Part shown: positions 7,791 to 16,218 of the stretch, piece by piece
How positions within the stretch are numbered: position 1 is the stretch's first letter
Layout: each line of letters opens with the position of its first letter
Origin: Peribacillus simplex
Lineage (GTDB): Bacteria; Bacillota; Bacilli; Bacillales; DSM-1321
Direction of reading: 5' to 3'
NCBI RefSeq assembly: GCF_001542915.1
Contig: NZ_LNNH01000046.1
Span: forward strand, 125,813 to 161,121
DNA length: 35,309 bases
Notes under the pieces: generated by a model
The model's database searches: none
What the model was told of the DNA's origin: nothing
The model's input: the letters and a program-made list of their open reading frames with translations, nothing else
Program-made: the position numbers and the translations under genes

Positions 7791-9053
7791 ATGAAAGGGA
7801 AATGGAAGATAACCGCGGTCTCCGTTGCGTCGATCGTTTTAATAACAGTTAACATATATCTTATTGAAAAGAAAGAAAGCAAAGTGGAACGAACCGTTTT
7901 CGTGGAAAACTGGTCAAAGGTAAAAAAAGATACCATTACGGAAACCATTCAAACAAAGGCGATTGTGAAGCCTGCAGAAGTGCATGATATTTATTTCGAT
8001 GCCAAGAAAAACGACTTCCGGAAATTCCTCGTAAAAGAAGGGGATGTGGTTACCGCTGGCACATCATTGTTTGAGTTTACGACAACGGAGCTTGATGCGC
8101 TTAAAGCGGATCTATCAGCGGAGAAAACGGCTGCTGAAGGAGAAATTTCAGGGATCGACCAATACATAGCGAAGCTGAGGGCCTATCAAGGGAATCTGGA
8201 CCGGGATCCTGATAAAGCGGTCATTGATGATTCGGTAAAACAAAAGTTGAACATTGATATAACAACAAGCTCCTCGGACCTTATTAAAAGTAACATCGAG
8301 CAAGAAATGTACAAGCAAGAACTCGAAAAAAGCCGTTTGAACGAGAAAGTGAAGATGTTGAGTACCCAGTTAAGTTCAATCGAGACACAGACCAGCGCGG
8401 TCGAGACGACCAGTGAGGCTGACGGCATAGTTAAAAATATTAACAAAAACCTTAATAATCCCATCATATCCATTGCGTCGGCAAATATGGGAATTGAAGG
8501 GTATTTCTCCGAAAGTGAAATGAAAAAAGCCAAAGTGGGCATGACTATAAAGGCAAGCGTCCCCGATCTAAAAAAGGAATTAAAGGGGAAAATAAGCCGT
8601 ATCCATTCGTATCCGGCAGAAGAGCCGACACTAACAAAAGATAACCGTTTTCCATTTCAAGCGATGATCGAAACGGAAGGTGAAGAAACTGAGCCGTTGT
8701 TGGTTGGATCCAAGGTAAACCTATCCGTCATAACCAATGAAAAGGCGGGTGTACCTTCTGTCCCTGTAGGAGCTGTTCAACAAACCAAAAAACCGCATGT
8801 CTACAAATTGACGAAAAAAGGCTATTTGGATAAACAATACGTGACATTGGGGCTTAAGGCTGAAGGAAAACAGGAACTTATAAAGGGACCTGCAGTAGGA
8901 GATGCCATCCTGATGGAACCGGAGAATGTGATGAAAAACCATTCTCATTTCATTACGCCCGTTCACTTCGAACAAGTGAAGATTAAAACCTACAAGACGT
9001 TCACCACTAGGGAAAAGGTAAGATATTTATTGCTCGGAGTCCTTGAAAAATAG
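7791..9053 (+). CDS. HlyD/YknX-type membrane-fusion (adaptor) protein
   Basis: 420-aa periplasmic-adaptor-family protein, anchored by one N-terminal hydrophobic segment (residues 7-25) with the rest outside the membrane. The lipoyl-like half-motifs flank a long charged helical hairpin: KKNDFRKFLVKEGDVV near residues 71-86, then Glu/Lys-rich coiled coil to about 205, then EADGIVKNI. A beta-barrel follows (MGIEGYFSESEMKKAKVGM) and then a membrane-proximal domain. It is longer than B. subtilis YknX (377 aa) and ends in a basic tail with a short hydrophobic end (VRYLLLGVLEK). It forms a likely operon with the preceding Yip1-type gene. Adaptors need a partner pump; none is adjacent, so it may serve a transporter encoded elsewhere, or swrC 3 kb away (speculation). 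Confidence 0.82.
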   Translation: MKGKWKITAVSVASIVLITVNIYLIEKKESKVERTVFVENWSKVKKDTITETIQTKAIVKPAEVHDIYFDAKKNDFRKFLVKEGDVVTAGTSLFEFTTTELDALKADLSAEKTAAEGEISGIDQYIAKLRAYQGNLDRDPDKAVIDDSVKQKLNIDITTSSSDLIKSNIEQEMYKQELEKSRLNEKVKMLSTQLSSIETQTSAVETTSEADGIVKNINKNLNNPIISIASANMGIEGYFSESEMKKAKVGMTIKASVPDLKKELKGKISRIHSYPAEEPTLTKDNRFPFQAMIETEGEETEPLLVGSKVNLSVITNEKAGVPSVPVGAVQQTKKPHVYKLTKKGYLDKQYVTLGLKAEGKQELIKGPAVGDAILMEPENVMKNHSHFITPVHFEQVKIKTYKTFTTREKVRYLLLGVLEK

Positions 9054-9202
9054 CTAAAATCTTTGTGTGAAAAGAGTCTGAATAATATATCGGTATAACT
9101 ATTTTAGATAAATCTAGAAAATAATTTTTTGTATAATCGGTCTACTATACTGAATTTTCAGACATTTTTAAAGATTTTTTATATGTTCGACAAGAATAAA
9201 TA

Positions 9203-9229
9203 TTTACAGATTAAAGTTTTTAGTATAAT
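9203..9229 (+). promoter_or_regulatory. Candidate promoter of the riboswitch-gltT transcript
   Basis: TATAAT at 9224-9229 with TTTACA at 9203-9208 (short 15-bp spacer). The predicted start near 9236 falls just upstream of the riboswitch, as expected. Another TATAAT at 9132-9137 is an alternative. The AT-rich stretch 9054-9200 otherwise shows nothing gene-like. Confidence 0.45.
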
Positions 9230-9247
9230 ATTTTATTATAAGTTAAT

Positions 9248-9385
9248 TCGCTTAATCTTATTCAAGAACGGGGGACCCAACTTTGTGGATTTAATCCGCT
9301 AGGGGTGAATTCAGAAATGAAAGGGCATTTGTGTTTCCAATTCCTAACCCGACAGCTAACCTCGTCAGCGTCTTTAAGGGAACAT
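9248..9385 (+). promoter_or_regulatory. ydaO/yuaA-type cyclic di-AMP riboswitch
   Basis: Conserved sequence blocks of the ydaO aptamer appear in order: CGCTTAATCTT, then ACGGGGGACCCAA, then GGGGTGAAT, AGGGCA, CCTAACCCGACAGCTAACC and CTCGTCAGCG. The outer helix forms between CTTAA (9250-9254) and TTAAG (9374-9378). Members of this class sense cyclic di-AMP and normally promote termination when it is bound. A terminator follows 30 bases downstream, then the GltT-type symporter gene. The bases CATGTGT (9383-9389) can alternatively pair with ACACATG (9415-9421), which would break the terminator stem. The class rests on motif recognition, not on a covariance-model search. Confidence 0.88.
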
Positions 9386-9413
9386 GTGTGAATATTCACG
9401 CCAATAAGAAATC

Positions 9414-9436
9414 GACACATGAAGTGTCTTTTTTTT
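9414..9436 (+). terminator. Riboswitch expression-platform terminator
   Basis: GACAC-atgaa-GTGTC followed by eight T, about 120 bp before the symporter start codon. Its 5' arm overlaps ACACATG, which can pair instead with CATGTGT at 9383-9389, giving a plausible terminator/antiterminator switch. Confidence 0.8.
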
Positions 9437-9555
9437 CGGCGTAAAGATAGAGTTTTTCAAAAAAAGAAAAATTACTTTCTTTCTATTAGTATCTGTTTCC
9501 CTTACCGAGACAAACGTTTTTGCATCAAAGACTTTATAGAAGGTGAGGAAAGTAC

Positions 9556-10815
9556 ATGAAGAAAATTAAATTAAGTTTAGCAAGCCAGATCTTCATTGGT
9601 TTAATTCTAGGGATAATCGTTGGAGCCATTTTTTATGGTAATGCGACAGCTCAAAACTTTTTACAGCCATTCGGGGACATTTTCCTAAGAATGATCAAAA
9701 TGATTGTTGTACCAATCATTGTGTCAAGCCTGATCGTTGCAGTTGCGGGCGTAGGTGATTTGAAAGCTGTAGGTAAATTGGGTGCTAAATCACTTTCATA
9801 CTTTGTAGTGGTAACCCTTACAGCGATTGCTGTTGGTCTGATTTCAGCTAATATCATCCAGCCTGGTGCCGGTGTGAATATGAATAATCTGGAACAAACA
9901 GATATCTCCACATATGTTGATACAGCAGAAACGAAGCAGCATGAATCATTTGTGGACACGCTCGTTCACATTGTGCCGTCCAATCCAGTAAAAGCCATGG
10001 TAGAAGGCGATATGCTGGCAATCATCTTCTTCTCCGTATTGTTTGGACTAAGTATCGCGGCCATCGGTGAAAAAGGTAAACCAGTATTCCGTTTCTTCCA
10101 AGGTACAGCAGAAGGAATGTTCTACTTAACCAATATGGTCATGAAATTCGCTCCTATCGGGGTATTTGCCCTAATTGGTGTGACCATCTCCAAGTTCGGT
10201 TTGGAATCTTTAATTCCGTTAGGGAAGTTAGCGCTTTCTGTATATGGAACCATGATTTTCTTTGTTATCGTCGTTCTGGGGCTTATTGCAAAATTTGTAG
10301 GATTCAACATCTTTACGTTAATTAGACTTCTTAAAGCGGAATTGATTCTTGCGTTCTCTACTGCAAGTTCAGAAGCCGTTCTTCCGAAAATCATGGAAAA
10401 AATGGAGAAAGCGGGATGCCCGAAACATATTGCTACATTCGTTATCCCGACTGGATATTCATTCAACCTTGATGGCTCGACATTATATCAAGCATTGGCA
10501 GCTATCTTCATCGCTCAAATGTATGGAATTGATTTGAGTGTTTATGAGCAAGTTACGTTAATGCTTGTACTGATGATTACTTCCAAGGGTATTGCAGGCG
10601 TACCGGGTGTATCCTTCGTCGTTCTTTTAGCTACATTGGGAACCGTTGGTATTCCTGTCGAAGGTTTAGCGTTCATTGCCGGTATCGACCGTATTCTTGA
10701 TATGGGACGTACGGTAGTCAATGTAATCGGTAATTCACTGGCTGCAATTGTCATCTCTAAATGGGAAGGTCAATTCAATCCTCCATCCGCCGAGGAATTA
10801 AAACAAGTTTCTTAA
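9556..10815 (+). CDS. gltT: Glutamate/aspartate:proton (sodium) symporter, GltT-like
   Basis: 419-aa dicarboxylate/amino acid:cation symporter (DAACS, GltPh/EAAT fold) importing glutamate or aspartate across the cytoplasmic membrane. Visible signatures: the serine-rich re-entrant motif AFSTASSEAVLPK, the TM7 NxDG motif as SFNLDGSTLYQALAAIF, the second re-entrant loop KGIAGVPGVSFVV, and TM8 AGIDRILDMGRTVVNVIGN with the substrate-binding Asp and Asn. The start KKIKLSLASQIFIGLILGIIVGAIFYGN resembles B. subtilis GltT more than GltP. AGGTGAGG lies 7 bases before the ATG. It is monocistronic, closed by a strong terminator, and preceded by the c-di-AMP riboswitch. The aspartate versus glutamate preference cannot be read from sequence. 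Confidence 0.93.
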   Translation: MKKIKLSLASQIFIGLILGIIVGAIFYGNATAQNFLQPFGDIFLRMIKMIVVPIIVSSLIVAVAGVGDLKAVGKLGAKSLSYFVVVTLTAIAVGLISANIIQPGAGVNMNNLEQTDISTYVDTAETKQHESFVDTLVHIVPSNPVKAMVEGDMLAIIFFSVLFGLSIAAIGEKGKPVFRFFQGTAEGMFYLTNMVMKFAPIGVFALIGVTISKFGLESLIPLGKLALSVYGTMIFFVIVVLGLIAKFVGFNIFTLIRLLKAELILAFSTASSEAVLPKIMEKMEKAGCPKHIATFVIPTGYSFNLDGSTLYQALAAIFIAQMYGIDLSVYEQVTLMLVLMITSKGIAGVPGVSFVVLLATLGTVGIPVEGLAFIAGIDRILDMGRTVVNVIGNSLAAIVISKWEGQFNPPSAEELKQVS

Positions 10816-10822
10816 TAACGAA

Positions 10823-10856
10823 AATCCAGAGTGAAGGTTCACTCTGGATTTTTTTT
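10823..10856 (+). terminator. Terminator of gltT
   Basis: A perfect 13-bp stem (AATCCAGAGTGAA / TTCACTCTGGATT) with a 2-base gap, followed by eight T, 8 bp after the stop codon. Confidence 0.95.
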
Positions 10857-11201
10857 AATTTAAAACGCGGCTTCGTCTATTGACGGCTGCAAAGACACCC
10901 CCGTATCACATAGGGTCTCAAATGCTCCTGAAATCTTACCATCACACCAGGCGAATTTGGTCATTCCGGTTCAGAGTTGTTCTCCAGATTGCCTCGGCTC
11001 CATCCTTATCATGAGTACCCATTTTTTATCATGTGGATATTTAAATGTGCGGAGTTAGTTCATTATATAAAGGTGAAAGTGTAGTGCAAGCTTCCGTATT
11101 TAGTGAGGATGAATGAATATTCTCGGTTATATAACCTACGTCAAAACCAAAAAGTTTGTTAAAATAACAGTATTGATTGCAAGTTCGGAGGGGGTCTGGT
11201 T
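10857..11201. other. Gap without a recognisable gene
   Basis: 345 bp between the gltT terminator and the next start codon. No coding frame or structured RNA is evident. Near its right end, GTCAAA (11143) and TAAAAT (about 11158) are spaced poorly for a sigma-A promoter, and GGAGGGGG just before 11202 is the ribosome site of the next gene. Confidence 0.5.
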
Positions 11202-11984
11202 ATGAAGAATGTTAGCGATGATATATTATATATGCATATGCAAGCTTCCCAACGGTTTGTCCTATTTAATGGACTCAACTTTCGGGAGTTTTCCTATTCA
11301 CTGCCATTTGCCTTGGATTCCATCTTATTATTGAAACATCAATTCGATGGTGGGGAATACAATTTGAATGTGCTGCTTGAGAGTGCTTCGTCAGAGTCCA
11401 TCGCCAAGCTTCTTAAAGAAAACGTCCGCTCATATGGTGATTTTTGCTGGGTCGACTTTGAAGAGGCGGAAGGGCTGAATGAGCTGGAAGGAAGGGAACT
11501 GGCGGAGCTTTTATATTTAGGTCATACCAAGACCCATTTGCAGCCTCCTTTTTTTCCTAAATTGAATAACCAACTTGCGTACCTTGCACAGGACGATGGA
11601 TGGTTCAATAAGGTCTATTTTCGATCTCTTTCAACATTTTATATAATGTTGGGAAGTTTGATCCCCCTAAAGCTGGAGCTGCTGAAAGTAGAGCGGACGT
11701 GGCTCGGAGTCCGAAAGAAAAAAGAGTTGACGGCCATTCCTCTGGAAGTTATTTCCACCTTGATTCCGATACTTGCCGAGGGCATCGTTTTTTCGTTTCG
11801 AGATGCTAAATATTCAAGAGCGAAAATAGAAATTCCTGTATGGGTCGTAGGTGATTATTTAAACATGGACGAGATGCATGAGGACTTTTCAGACCGAAAC
11901 GCTAAGAGTCCGGATGTCTTCATCACTTTCAGCAGAAAGGAAAAAATATGGGATTGTGTCATCAAAAATGATTCCTACAAGTGA
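11202..11984 (+). CDS. Conserved protein of unknown function (260 aa)
   Basis: I do not recognise a domain. The 260-aa product is soluble-looking: no signal peptide, one moderately hydrophobic patch around residues 143-156 (STFYIMLGSLIPLKLELL), acidic overall. A GGAGGGGG ribosome site lies 6 bases before the ATG and base usage matches the neighbours, so it is very likely a real gene. Features that might help a search: the N-terminal SYSLPFALDSILLLKHQF, an aromatic centre (FCWVDFEEAEGL), and GVRKKKELTAIP near residue 170. It is followed at 190 bp by ddl on the same strand, but ddl has its own candidate promoter, so co-function is not implied. Confidence 0.85.
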   Translation: MKNVSDDILYMHMQASQRFVLFNGLNFREFSYSLPFALDSILLLKHQFDGGEYNLNVLLESASSESIAKLLKENVRSYGDFCWVDFEEAEGLNELEGRELAELLYLGHTKTHLQPPFFPKLNNQLAYLAQDDGWFNKVYFRSLSTFYIMLGSLIPLKLELLKVERTWLGVRKKKELTAIPLEVISTLIPILAEGIVFSFRDAKYSRAKIEIPVWVVGDYLNMDEMHEDFSDRNAKSPDVFITFSRKEKIWDCVIKNDSYK

Positions 11985-12110
11985 AGATTCTCGATCTTTT
12001 CATTCTTTAGTAGTAAGACTTACTATCCCATGCATACAAGATAAGAGGGGATTCAGTGAACGGCAGCCCTTAGAAATGATTGGAAATGCATCGATGATGG
12101 AAGTTTCGCT

Positions 12111-12139
12111 TTTCCCGTTTTAGTGTAAAATGATACAAT
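12111..12139 (+). promoter_or_regulatory. Candidate sigma-A promoter of ddl
   Basis: TACAAT at 12134-12139 with an extended -10 TG (TGATACAAT) and a weak -35 TTTCCC at 17-bp spacing. It gives a short leader to the ATG at 12176. Confidence 0.5.
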
Positions 12140-12175
12140 GAACATGGTTAAAAGAATATTGGAGGGTAATAACTC

Positions 12176-13258
12176 ATGAAAACTAAACTTGGTTTGCTTT
12201 ATGGTGGAAAATCTGCGGAGCATGATGTTTCAATGCAGACAGCTTTAGCGGTCATTAAAGCTCTCGATTTAGCAAAGTTTGATATATATCCGATTTACAT
12301 AACAAAAGAAGGTTCATGGATAAATGGACCGAAATTGACGGCACCTGCCGAGAATGTCGCGGCTTTGACTTTCTTACCTGAAAAAACGACTTCCCCGCTG
12401 GCGCTGCAAGCACATTCAACTGATGAAAATAGTGAATCGACTGGATATGACGTCATTTTTCCATTGCTTCACGGTCCAAATGGAGAGGATGGCACGGTTC
12501 AAGGAATGTTGGAACTGCTGAATCTCCCTTATGTAGGGAATGGCGTATTAGCGTCGTCAGCTGGAATGGATAAGGTTATCATGAAAAACATCTTCGCCCA
12601 AGCTGGACTTCCTCAAGTGAAGTACACGTGGTTCATTCGCTCCGAATGGGAGGCCGATAAGGAAGCTGGCATTAAAAAGGTTGAAGATGAAATAGGGTAC
12701 CCTTGCTTTGTTAAACCGGCGAACTTAGGTTCCAGTGTCGGCATCAGCAAATGTGATGATGCACAAAGCTTGGAAAAAGCGGTAGCTGAGGCTTTCCAAT
12801 TCGACCGGAAGATCATCATTGAAGAAGGGGTCATTGCTCGGGAAGTGGAGTTTGGCATTCTCGGCAATGACGATCCGACTTGTTCGGTGGCAGGGGAAAT
12901 CATCCCTAAAAAAGACTTCGCCTTCTATGATTACTCAGCAAAATACGAGGATGGCAATTCCGCAATGGTCATCCCGGCTGAGATAAGCGAAAGCGAATAT
13001 GCTGCATTATCCGATATGGCAATAAGAGCCTTTAAGTCATTGGATTGCTCAGGGTTGGTCAGAGCTGATTTCTTCTTGACCAAAGATGGTGAAATTTATA
13101 TTAATGAAGTGAATACGATGCCAGGATTCACTCCTTACAGCATGTTCCCATTACTGTGGAAGCATACGGGAGTCGACTATCCAGCGTTGATTGAAAAACT
13201 CGTGAAGCTTGCTTTGGAACGCCATCAAGAAAAACAGCAAATCAAATATACCGTCTAA
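12176..13258 (+). CDS. ddl: D-alanine--D-alanine ligase
   Basis: 360-aa cytoplasmic ATP-grasp enzyme joining two D-alanines to make the terminal dipeptide of peptidoglycan precursors. Visible features: N-terminal [14 protein letters not shown], the substrate segment [20 protein letters not shown], the ATP-grasp lysine region [16 protein letters not shown], the metal and phosphate site [17 protein letters not shown], and SGLVRADFF. Length and motif order are normal for Bacillus Ddl. GGAGGG lies 10 bases before the ATG. Downstream, murF consumes its product, and alr in this window supplies the D-alanine. Confidence 0.97.
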   Translation: MKTKLGLLYGGKSAEHDVSMQTALAVIKALDLAKFDIYPIYITKEGSWINGPKLTAPAENVAALTFLPEKTTSPLALQAHSTDENSESTGYDVIFPLLHGPNGEDGTVQGMLELLNLPYVGNGVLASSAGMDKVIMKNIFAQAGLPQVKYTWFIRSEWEADKEAGIKKVEDEIGYPCFVKPANLGSSVGISKCDDAQSLEKAVAEAFQFDRKIIIEEGVIAREVEFGILGNDDPTCSVAGEIIPKKDFAFYDYSAKYEDGNSAMVIPAEISESEYAALSDMAIRAFKSLDCSGLVRADFFLTKDGEIYINEVNTMPGFTPYSMFPLLWKHTGVDYPALIEKLVKLALERHQEKQQIKYTV

Positions 13259-13413
13259 TCATCAGGTGATGTATAAGTTATCTCAACAAACCGTCAAATG
13301 GTCATTTTTTGATGGGTCCAAATTAGCAGGAGCCGGCAGTTAACTGGTTTCTGCTTCATTTGGTTAATGGATGGGAGATCGGTTAATGTTTCGAAGAATG
13401 TAGGAGGAACAAA

Positions 13414-14796
13414 ATGATAAAGAGAACGTTAAAACAAGTGCATGAAATGGCAGCTGGATTGAATGATATCACTTCATTTCAATCCGTAGCAATTGAAGGG
13501 GTCACCATTGATTCAAGAAAAGTTAAAGAAGGATGCTTGTTCGTTCCGCTTAAGGGGGGGCAAGTTGACGGGCACCAGTATGTCAAGCAGGCTTTGGCGG
13601 AGGGAGCGGCAGCTTCTTTTTGGCAAAAGGATGTTCCGAATCCCCCTACCGATTTACCATTAATCATTGTCGAAAATACGGAAAAAGCACTTCAGGAATT
13701 AGCGCGTTCCTACCTTTCTCAGCTGAATATAAAGGTCGTCGGGATTACAGGAAGCAACGGGAAAACCACGACGAAGGATATGACGGCTGCCCTGCTTGCC
13801 ACTACGTACAAAGTTCATAAAACGAACGGTAATTTCAATAATCACCTAGGCTTGCCACTAACGGTACTTTCGATTGAAGAGGATACCGAAGCGGCCGTTT
13901 TGGAGATGGGAATGAGCAGCCGCGGTGAAATCGAATTTTTGTCCAAAATGGCAAAACCTGATGTAGCCATCATTACCAATATCGGTGAATCGCACTTATT
14001 GGATTTGGGGTCACGTGAGGAAATTGCGAATGCAAAGCTGGAGATTGTCGAAGGCTTGGCGAAAGATGGCGTGCTGATCTATCACGGAGACGAACCGCTG
14101 CTTCGCAATCGGATCAAAAGGGATCTCCCTGATTTGAATGTAATATCTTTTGGCCGCACCGAACAAAATGATCTATTTCCACAGCTGATCACCCAAGGGA
14201 CCGATAGCACCACATTTACCATCGCCTGTGATGAAAAGGAAGCTGAATACGAAATACCCGTTTTAGGTCATCATAATGTTCTTAATGCATTGGCAGCCAT
14301 TTTGGTTGCGAAGGAGTTCGGTGTGGATGATTCCTCCATCCGAAAAGGCCTGTCAACCATTCAGTTAACGAATATGAGGATGGAATTGGTCGAGGGCGCA
14401 AAAGGGCAGAAAATCATCAATGATGCGTACAATGCGAGTCCGACTTCCGTTAAGGCCGCTGTCGAGCTGATCGAAGGTTTATCCGGTTTCGAGAAAAAAA
14501 TCCTCGTTCTGGGAGACATGCTGGAGTTGGGACCGCAGGAGAAAGACTTTCATTTGAAAATTGGTGAATTGATTTCAAATGACCGGATTGATAAGATTTT
14601 CACCTATGGTCCTTTGGCCGAGTTTATTGGCAAGGGAGCAAGCGGAGCTTTTCCTGCAGAAAATGTTCGTTCCTTCCAAGATAAGCATAAGCTTATTGAG
14701 GAGCTGAAAACATCGACGCAGGCAAATGACATCATCCTTGTGAAAGCGTCCAGGGGCATGAAGTTGGAGGAAGTCGTTCAGGCTTTACAGAAGTAA
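13414..14796 (+). CDS. murF: UDP-N-acetylmuramoyl-tripeptide--D-alanyl-D-alanine ligase
   Basis: 460-aa Mur ligase that adds the D-Ala-D-Ala dipeptide to UDP-MurNAc-tripeptide, the last cytoplasmic step of precursor synthesis. The N-terminal substrate domain contains IDSRKVKEGCLFVPLKG (residues 32-48). The ATP loop GITGSNGKTTTKD is at 110-122, followed by TNGNFNNHLGLPLT typical of MurF. The C-terminal ligase domain carries NDAYNASPTSVKAAV. A GGAGGA site precedes the ATG by 5 bases. It lies 155 bp after ddl, on the same strand, and is closed by a strong terminator. Confidence 0.97.
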   Translation: MIKRTLKQVHEMAAGLNDITSFQSVAIEGVTIDSRKVKEGCLFVPLKGGQVDGHQYVKQALAEGAAASFWQKDVPNPPTDLPLIIVENTEKALQELARSYLSQLNIKVVGITGSNGKTTTKDMTAALLATTYKVHKTNGNFNNHLGLPLTVLSIEEDTEAAVLEMGMSSRGEIEFLSKMAKPDVAIITNIGESHLLDLGSREEIANAKLEIVEGLAKDGVLIYHGDEPLLRNRIKRDLPDLNVISFGRTEQNDLFPQLITQGTDSTTFTIACDEKEAEYEIPVLGHHNVLNALAAILVAKEFGVDDSSIRKGLSTIQLTNMRMELVEGAKGQKIINDAYNASPTSVKAAVELIEGLSGFEKKILVLGDMLELGPQEKDFHLKIGELISNDRIDKIFTYGPLAEFIGKGASGAFPAENVRSFQDKHKLIEELKTSTQANDIILVKASRGMKLEEVVQALQK

Positions 14797-14836
14797 GGTT
14801 TTTTTAAACAGGTTGTTTTTATTTGATTCAATCAGG

Positions 14837-14882
14837 CTGCAGACCAACTCGATAATCATGGAGTTGATCTGCAGATTTTTTT
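14837..14882 (+). terminator. Terminator of murF
   Basis: CTGCAGACCAACTC pairs with GAGTTGATCTGCAG (one mismatch) around a 10-base loop, followed by A and seven T. Confidence 0.9.
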
Positions 14883-14928
14883 GGTTCTCTCAATAAACGT
14901 TGCATACCTCTGCAGGCGCTCGTTTATC

Positions 14929-16080
14929 CTAAAAAAGTGTACCGGCAATGATGCTGATATCATCATCAATTTCGGAATGCCTCATTCTTGATAGCAAGAG
15001 CGCCTGTAGTAGGTCGTGTGTAGAAAGATGGGCGTTTTCAATGAATTCCTTCTCGATGCGTTCTGTCCGTTCAGCGGCGGAAGGGCTAGGAGATTTAGAG
15101 AGGCCGTCTGAATAAATGATGAAGCGGCTTCCTGGTTCGTAATGAAATACTACTTTTGTTATCGGTGTTTCCTTAATGCAGCCTATAGGGCCAGCCCCTT
15201 CACTCAGTTTGAGAATGTAATTGGTGTCTGGGGCATGCAAAATGGCTGGGGGGTGTCCACAGTTCACATATTCAATGAATCTTTTCCTTGTATTCACGTA
15301 TGCAATGAAGGCTGAAAAACAGGCATTGAATGTATCTTCCCAATGCATTCCCTGGAATAAACCCTTCATATGCTTTTTCAGTTCCCTGATTATGAGGATA
15401 GGATCCCGTATCCGTTTTATCAGCTCGGGTATCAAGGTTCGGATGGACATGTGTACAAGCGCTGTATGTATGCCTTTTCCGCACATATCGATCATGATGA
15501 AAGCGTATTTGCCGTCACTTACCTCGGTCCAGAAAAATAAATCGCCTAATAATTCAGTGGAAGGCTGGGAAAGGCCTTTGATCTCAATATGGTTATTTTG
15601 GATTGGTGTAGGTAAGCATAAATGTTGAAAGCCCCTTGCGATGCGCATGCTCCTTGCCGACTTCTGATATATCTTTTCAAGTTCCTGTCCCTTCATTTTA
15701 AATGAGAACAGGTGCATGCTGATGTTTTGGAGTGAGTTTAACTTGATGTTGACTTCCACCGGGTCAGCAGGGACGGGGATGGTCAGATATAAGGTCTTTT
15801 TTGGTAACTTAGGAGGAACTCTCATTTTTTTCGTCCGTTTATAAATGAACAAAATCGGAATTTCAAGGGATTCGGCTAAGCTAAACAAGGCCGTTTGCTG
15901 CCAGGAATCTTTTGAAAAGTGCAATGGTAATATGAATAGTGTTTGCATGAGGTCCGTTGATTCCTGAAATAGATATCTTTGTTTCATTGGATTTTCCAAA
16001 AAAGTGACGTTCTTGTTCATTGTTTTTAACAATAGGCAAAACTCCTTGCATGCAGGTATATCTAATGAGTATATATTCAT
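14929..16080 (-). CDS. SpoIIE/RsbU-type PP2C serine phosphatase with unrecognised N-terminus
   Basis: 383-aa protein whose residues about 165-383 form a SpoIIE-type PP2C phosphatase, a class that usually dephosphorylates anti-anti-sigma (STAS) proteins. Metal-binding residues appear intact: ELLGDLFFW, then IDMCGKGIHTALVHMSIRTL, then IIYSDGLSKS and DDDISIIAG near the end. The N-terminal 160 residues match no domain I know; a linker of LKMKGQELEKIYQKSARSM type resembles the helical linker of RsbU proteins. AGGAGG lies 6 bases before the ATG. It is transcribed alone, with no STAS or anti-sigma gene adjacent. It could feed the sigma-B network encoded 10 kb away or another partner switch; this is inference. 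Confidence 0.85.
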   Translation of the reverse strand: MNIYSLDIPACKEFCLLLKTMNKNVTFLENPMKQRYLFQESTDLMQTLFILPLHFSKDSWQQTALFSLAESLEIPILFIYKRTKKMRVPPKLPKKTLYLTIPVPADPVEVNIKLNSLQNISMHLFSFKMKGQELEKIYQKSARSMRIARGFQHLCLPTPIQNNHIEIKGLSQPSTELLGDLFFWTEVSDGKYAFIMIDMCGKGIHTALVHMSIRTLIPELIKRIRDPILIIRELKKHMKGLFQGMHWEDTFNACFSAFIAYVNTRKRFIEYVNCGHPPAILHAPDTNYILKLSEGAGPIGCIKETPITKVVFHYEPGSRFIIYSDGLSKSPSPSAAERTERIEKEFIENAHLSTHDLLQALLLSRMRHSEIDDDISIIAGTLF

Positions 16081-16112
16081 ACAGCCTCCTTAAGTGTTAT
16101 GTTTATAGGTCT

Positions 16113-16145
16113 ATCATACTGTAATCCATAACGGTTTTTACCGTT
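16113..16145 (-). promoter_or_regulatory. Candidate promoter with overlapping palindrome, phosphatase gene
   Basis: On the minus strand a -10-like TATGAT lies at 16113-16118. AACGGT-tttt-ACCGTT, a perfect 6-bp inverted repeat at 16130-16145, covers the expected -35 position. This is the arrangement of a repressor operator. Read on the plus strand the same palindrome is followed by T-rich sequence and could instead be a weak terminator. Confidence 0.4.
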
Positions 16146-16218
16146 TTTTCTTTTAAAATTGAAAAAATATACATTCATTGAGTTGGAATGCCTAGGTTTT
16201 TGGAAGGGGGAGATTGAG

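Noticed and set aside
11878..12123. 81-codon frame overlapping the end of the unknown 260-aa gene
   Set aside because: Starts inside the upstream gene in another frame, has no ribosome site, and contains the ddl promoter region.
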